Shown: positions 44,491-48,468 of the stretch, in pieces | Numbering within the stretch: position 1 is the first letter of the stretch | Layout: each line of letters starts with the position of its first letter | From: Stagonosporopsis chrysanthemi | Taxonomy: Eukaryota > Ascomycota > Dothideomycetes > Pleosporales > Didymellaceae | Length of the DNA stretch: 48,468 bases | Assembly (NCBI GenBank): GCA_022560025.1 | Contig: JAFISE010000210.1 | Location: forward strand, 1 to 48,468 | Reading direction: 5' to 3' | Notes under the pieces: model-generated | What the model was told of the DNA's origin: nothing | Seen by the model: the letters and a program-made list of their open reading frames with translations, nothing else | Databases searched by the model: none | Translations under genes and position numbers: made by a program

Positions 44491-44793
44491 AGAGCCACGT
44501 ACAATAGTTATTATTCTATAGTATTTTAGTAGAGTGTTCTATAGGCCTATGTAATAGTATTTGCCTATATATTTTATTTATATAGAGTAGCAGTGCAGCT
44601 ACTACAGGTAGTGTAGATGCGCACAGATAGAGGAGGCGTTACAGGCTTTAAATAACTACGCGCACCTACACTATAACGCACAGGCTTCTTTTTTACTATA
44701 AAAGCTCTTAAAGCTGTCTTATTACCTCTGTAAGACAATTGTATAGCTTTTTAAGTACTATAAGCTTGCTTTTAATAATAATTTTTTAGATTA

Positions 44794-44856
44794 ACGTACT
44801 TTACAGGCAAGCTGATTAACAGGCAAGCTAATTACTTTTACTAAGCCCCTACTAAA
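44794..44856 (+). repeat. Terminal inverted repeat, left
   Basis: Starts ACGTACTTTACAGGCAAGCT and pairs with the right repeat, about six mismatches in 63 bases, all transitions. It contains a 16 bp subterminal direct repeat of ACAGGCAAGCTRATTA. Confidence 0.88.
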
Positions 44857-44889
44857 CTCTCCTCTATTATAGCTTAAAATACTACAAAT

Positions 44890-46577
44890 TAGCGCTGTAC
44901 AAAGCAAAACAAGCTATAATATTACTTAGATACCTCTTTTACTTTATTCTTGTATATTTGCATATTATGTCCTGTCTAGTTGTACTGTCTACAGTATTGT
45001 TAGGATAGTTTACTCTCTTTAGTGCGCACCTGCTTCTTTAGCTTCTTCTTATTACTATGCACTCTAAACTCCTTTAGAGCTGCTAGTTGCTGCTTATCTC
45101 TAACTATTAGAGTTTTTTCTTTCTAAATCTACTTTCTTTTATATAATTTTTGTTGTATAGCAGCCTTATTAGCTGCTTAAAGCTTGCTAATTTTTTATTA
45201 GGCTAAAACTAGCTTGTAGAATAAAATTACTCTCTTCTTTGTATAGTGCTTAAGCGCGCTTAAAATAGAATTAAGTAAGCTACCTTGCTACTTCTTATAC
45301 TTCTCTTAAATTAGAGTTAATTAAGACCTAAATTCTAGAGTATTGCTAGGAGTTTACAACTGCTAGAGCTTGTTATTAGTAGCAAGTAGTAGTAGTAGAG
45401 TCTGCAGCTTTATATTAAGAGTTAAAATAACCTATTCTAGGTTAAATAAGACTAATCTAGCACCTTAGAACTCTTTTTAGATATTGCTAGAAGTAAACAC
45501 TATATTATAAGCTGCTTTAAAGTATAAAAAGAACTTAGTCTTTGTAAAGTAAGTAACTTAGTTATATATAAGCATTTTAGCTTAGTACTTATACACTTTC
45601 TTTAAAAAAGCAAAACAACCTATATTAAGTAGCTATAAGAAGTATAATAAGTAAAGAAGTATATATATAGTAACAATCTTGTTATCTTTATAGTGTTGCT
45701 AGAATATAAGCAAGTTATAGCTCTTATAACTATTAATAACTAGTAGTTAGTAGGTACTAACAGTATGCTTTTTTATATACGTGTTAAAGTGCTTTAACTA
45801 CTTAAAACTAAGCTTATTAGTAGTCTAGCTATTACTAAAGACTCTAATAACCTAATTCTAAGGTAGGTCTTCTTCTTTGTACTAGCTAGAAAAGTAGTAG
45901 CATGCCTTAAAGATAATAAAGAGTAGAATAGCTTATTCTTTTACATTAATACCTTGTATAACTATTATCTACTCTTAGTTGCCTTGCTAGACTGTCTTTA
46001 GCTTTCTTTGTCTCTCTAAAGCTGTAATAACTACTCCTAAAGAGATCTAGCTTATTATAAAGCTTGTCTTATTAAAGTTATAGGTATTATTATCTTAGAT
46101 GCTATACTTAGCTTTAATATTAGCTACTAAGCTAAACTAGCTCTGTACAACTCTTAAATTCTTATAGAAGGCTTACTTATAGTTATACTTGTAATTAAAC
46201 TTTACTTTAAGCTCTAGCTAACACTTTATAAATATACTAAGCTAGTTTATACTAACAGAGCTTAGATTGCGCTTAGTGTACAGAGAATTAGCTATAGCAG
46301 CTATATCTACTAGCTAGAAGCTAAATCCTTGCACGTCTAGCTTAAGGACATATTTAATAATTACCTACTTTTTATTATTGTCTAGCTTTTACAAGTTAGC
46401 TATAGAATTAGTATATAAAGGTTGTTCTGCGTGTTATATACTTAGTATACTCTAAGGCACTTTATAGATAGCTGCAGCGTATTGCTAAGTAAGCTTTGCG
46501 TCTTATTTAAGAGCTTAAAGCGCAAGCTGTATTTAGGCTTCTTTTAACACGTTAATATTAGGTTGTTGTTAAAGCAT
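44890..46577 (-). pseudogene. Fot1/pogo transposase, RIP-degraded
   Basis: Reading the minus strand from ATG 46577, the N-terminal HTH region reads LALQALKQDAKL (stops read through) then YAAAIYKVPQS, followed by a CENPB-like stretch (VIIKYVLKLDVQGF). The catalytic region near 45,714-45,737 reads INSYKSY where family members have LDGHESH-type sequence, and 45,618-45,629 reads LNIG where PLDVG is usual. Both are what G-to-A and C-to-T changes produce, and both remove catalytic Asp. Near the end (about 44,950-45,010) a degraded zinc-knuckle, YCRQYNQTGHN, remains. Many TAA/TAG codons stand at Gln positions. Length (~560 codons) fits the family. Confidence 0.88.
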
Positions 46578-46594
46578 TATTATATAGAGGTTAC

Positions 46595-46657
46595 TTTAGT
46601 AAAGGCTTAGTAAAAGTAATTAGCTTGCTTATTAATTAGCTTGCCTGTAAGGTACGT
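46595..46657 (-). repeat. Terminal inverted repeat, right
   Basis: Read on the minus strand it starts ACGTACCTTACAGGCAAGCT and continues like the left repeat. The adjoining TA is the target duplication. Confidence 0.88.
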
Positions 46658-46659
46658 TA

Positions 46660-47340
46660 TATTTAACTACTTCTTCTACTATCTTAGCTTTAATACAACC
46701 TTTTTTTTTCTTTTTTTTTACTTACTACTTTTACTTTTCTTAAGCTACTTACTCTTTATATAGCTTATTAGCATGCCTAAGTTTAGCTATCTTTACTTTT
46801 TTAGCTTTTTTTACCTTAGCTTCTTGTTATTTTACTTACTTATACTAGTATACTTTATTAATCTTATAAAGAGAGTAAAATACTATTTTACTAAAAATAT
46901 TTTTAAATTTCTAGAAGTTAAAAGGTTTACTTTTCTTTTTATACTTCTTCTAAGACTTAAAAACTTTTTTTAGGCCTACTATCTTATAGTAGAGTAGCTA
47001 ATTTTAGATTAAGATATAGTAAAAAAAGTAGCTAACTTTTCTTAGCTCTTTACTACTTGTATTCTTAGCTATCTTATATAGTAAAATTTTAAATTTAAGC
47101 TAATCTTTACTAGAATAAGTTAAAAAAGAGCTTCTTATAGTAATATAAAATACTAAAAAAGTTTAAAAATTATAGATATTTACTATAAAATATATAAGAG
47201 TACTAAGATTATAATAGGCTAAGCTTACAACTAGTACCTTAGTACTTATATACCTTAGAATTAGACTTACTAGAGCTCTGCTATAAAGCTATCTATTATA
47301 ATCTTGCAAAGAATACAGCACAGTATAATAAGTAACTAAC
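46660..47340. other. AT-rich sequence of unknown origin
   Basis: Extremely T/A-rich with long T runs (for example 46,700-46,730). No coding similarity is recognisable on either strand; a 66-codon ORF at 46,773-46,973 is composition-driven. It may be an older RIP-erased element. Confidence 0.6.
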
Positions 47341-47388
47341 TAGAATCTTAACAAGAGCTAGAGATTAGAGCACAGGACAAAGTAATTA

Positions 47389-47522
47389 CAAGTTACGTAA
47401 CTTGCTTGTTAATAAGCATGTACAGACTATTACTTATTAACAAGTATAATATAATTCTACTTATTAATAAGCAACTACAACTATATTTTATTAGACTAAC
47501 TCTAGTTACTTATTAATAAGTA
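47389..47522. repeat. Cluster of palindromes and CTTATTAATAAG-type repeats
   Basis: A perfect 16 bp palindrome, CAAGTTACGTAACTTG (47389-47404), is followed by CTTGTTAATAAG (about 47405), CTTATTAACAAG (about 47433) and two copies of CTTATTAATAAG (about 47459 and 47509). The first two are inverted copies of each other. The role is unknown; it could be the remains of an LTR or untranslated leader of the retroelement that follows. Confidence 0.6.
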
Positions 47523-47810
47523 TCTTATAGTTATAGTATATAGTATAGTAGAAATATAAACTCTTATAGTTTATGTTTAACTTAAGTAATAATCTAAGTT
47601 ATTAGATCTTAATTTTAACCTTTAAGCTAGACAGTCTACTCTATACTACTTATTATTACTTCTACTTTTAAGACAGACAGATAGTATCTATACTCTTTAC
47701 TACAAACTCTTTTTAGCTTTTTATTACTATATTTATCTTTAAAAACTAATTAAATAGTGCTTATAAGCTTTGCTTAAAAGTAAAACCTTAATATTTTAAA
47801 TACCTTTTAG

Positions 47811-48378
47811 ATGTCTACTACTTTAGAAAACTAAGCTACTCTAAGTAGCTCTAACAAAGCTCTACCTGTGTACAAAGTAGCTCTTAAAAGCAATATAATC
47901 TCTATTGCAAAGCTTAACCTCTACTATAAAGACTATAATAAGTTAGATAAATAGCTACTTTAGTAGGACTTCTTTTTTACTTTCTAAAGACAGAGTATAC
48001 TAGAAGTCTAGCAAGTTACTCTTATAGCTAGTTATATACGTAATTAAGCTCTAAAGTAGATTAAGCTATTCTTCTAGTAGTATACTATAAGAAAAGCTCT
48101 AGATAAAGTTAATAAATAGATATATAATATTAATAACTTTATAGAAAAAATTAAGACTATCTTTAAAGTTATTAACAAACTTAGTATTACTTAATATAAG
48201 ATTTAGTATATCTAACAGTATAACTTTGCTGTAGATTACGCTGCTAACTTCTAATAACTTGCAGCTAACACTAGCTAAGACAACACTACTCTACTTACTA
48301 TGTTTTAATAAGGCCTTAAGCTAAGAGTTAAGAAAGAACTAATATATAGTAGTATACAGCTTAATACTCTTGTTATCG
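47811..48378 (+). pseudogene. Retroelement gag-like remnant, RIP-degraded
   Basis: From ATG 47811 one plus-strand frame runs to about 48,415 interrupted only by TAA, TAG and TGA codons that mostly fall where Gln or Trp would suit. It includes IAKLNLYYKDYNKLDK, then IKLFF, FAVDYAANF and LKLRVKKELIY, a pattern like gag capsid regions of Ty1/copia or Ty3/gypsy elements (family uncertain). No reverse transcriptase is seen; the composition boundary at about 48,378 suggests truncation or the limit of RIP. Confidence 0.6.
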
Positions 48379-48468
48379 AGCTTGTGGGACTCTACTCCAG
48401 TGATCGAATTGATTGATCAGTACCTTTACTATAGATCAGACGAGATGTCATTATATACAAAGGAAATA
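48379..48468. other. Normal-composition sequence right of the AT block
   Basis: About 90 bases of ordinary composition run to the window end. Too short to identify. Confidence 0.5.

Larger units (their letters stand above)
44794..46657 (-). mobile_element. Fot1/pogo-type DNA transposon, full length, RIP-inactivated
   Basis: The element is 1864 bp, flanked by TA on both sides (44792-44793 and 46658-46659), with terminal inverted repeats of at least 63 bp. Its size matches Fot1-class elements (~1.9 kb), and its minus strand encodes a degraded pogo/Fot1 transposase. Mismatches between the two inverted repeats are all C/T or G/A. It is dead as an autonomous element. Confidence 0.9.
44490..48378. 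other. AT-rich, RIP-affected transposon block
   Basis: The sequence changes within tens of bases to very high A+T with abundant TpA and stop codons in all frames, and returns to normal composition near 48,378. Both recognisable elements inside carry C-to-T/G-to-A damage. This is the hallmark of RIP-generated AT islands in Pezizomycotina. Confidence 0.92.

Noticed and set aside
46773..46973. 66-codon Phe/Leu-rich ORF in the AT block
   Set aside because: Composition-driven in T-rich DNA with no family pattern.
1..48468. CRISPR arrays, bacterial operons or prophage
   Set aside because: No spaced direct repeats or prokaryotic gene arrangement; intron-rich fungal genes throughout.

Overview
This is nuclear DNA of a filamentous ascomycete, most likely a dothideomycete (inference). 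The evidence is genes split by many 46-74 bp GT..AG introns with CTAAC/CTGAC branch sites, typical fungal families (HET, Zn2Cys6 regulator, CFEM-Pth11 receptor, GH131, CE4, P450), and a terminal AT-rich block whose transposons carry repeat-induced point mutation (RIP) scars. I rebuilt exons by joining splice sites that keep frame and restore family motifs; no transcript data were available.

Layout. 1-1080: a ~100 bp C tract and G-rich sequence with one doubtful coding stretch. 1081-1833 (-): four-helix membrane protein. 2498-4642 (+): HET protein. 4966-12894: a possible small metabolic cluster made of a Zn2Cys6 regulator (+), an MFS permease (-), an intact 2OG-Fe(II) oxygenase (+) and a second oxygenase broken by a stop and a frameshift. 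14184-14987 (+): secreted Gly/Val repeat protein. 15332-17100 (-): secreted type-B carboxylesterase. 18067-18522 (-): TMEM14. 18876-20058 (-): heme-oxygenase-like membrane protein. 21248-22755 (-) and 24497-26261 (+): divergent DHA1-type MFS exporter and P450. 27237-28191 (+): Ubc6/UBE2J-type E2. 29858-31691 (+): CFEM-Pth11 receptor. 31860-32822 (-): GH131. 33853-35322 (-): GT31-like glycosyltransferase. 35827-36834 (-): orphan. 37160-38014 (-): DUF427 protein. 40218-42561 (+): CE4 deacetylase with three N-terminal repeat modules. 42967-44030 (-): single-pass wall/sensor-like protein.

From about 44.5 kb the composition collapses to strongly AT-rich and recovers only near 48.38 kb. The block holds a full-length 1.86 kb Fot1/pogo-type DNA transposon with terminal inverted repeats and TA target duplication. 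Its transposase is destroyed by C-to-T/G-to-A changes, including in the DDE catalytic motifs. Beyond it are a palindrome-rich stretch and a RIP-degraded retroelement gag-like frame.

Functional themes: (i) 5-12.9 kb looks like a small catabolic or secondary-metabolite locus, possibly decaying; (ii) 21-26 kb pairs an exporter with a P450; (iii) 29.8-44 kb is rich in cell-wall and surface functions (receptor, GH131, GT31, CE4, wall sensor-like protein).
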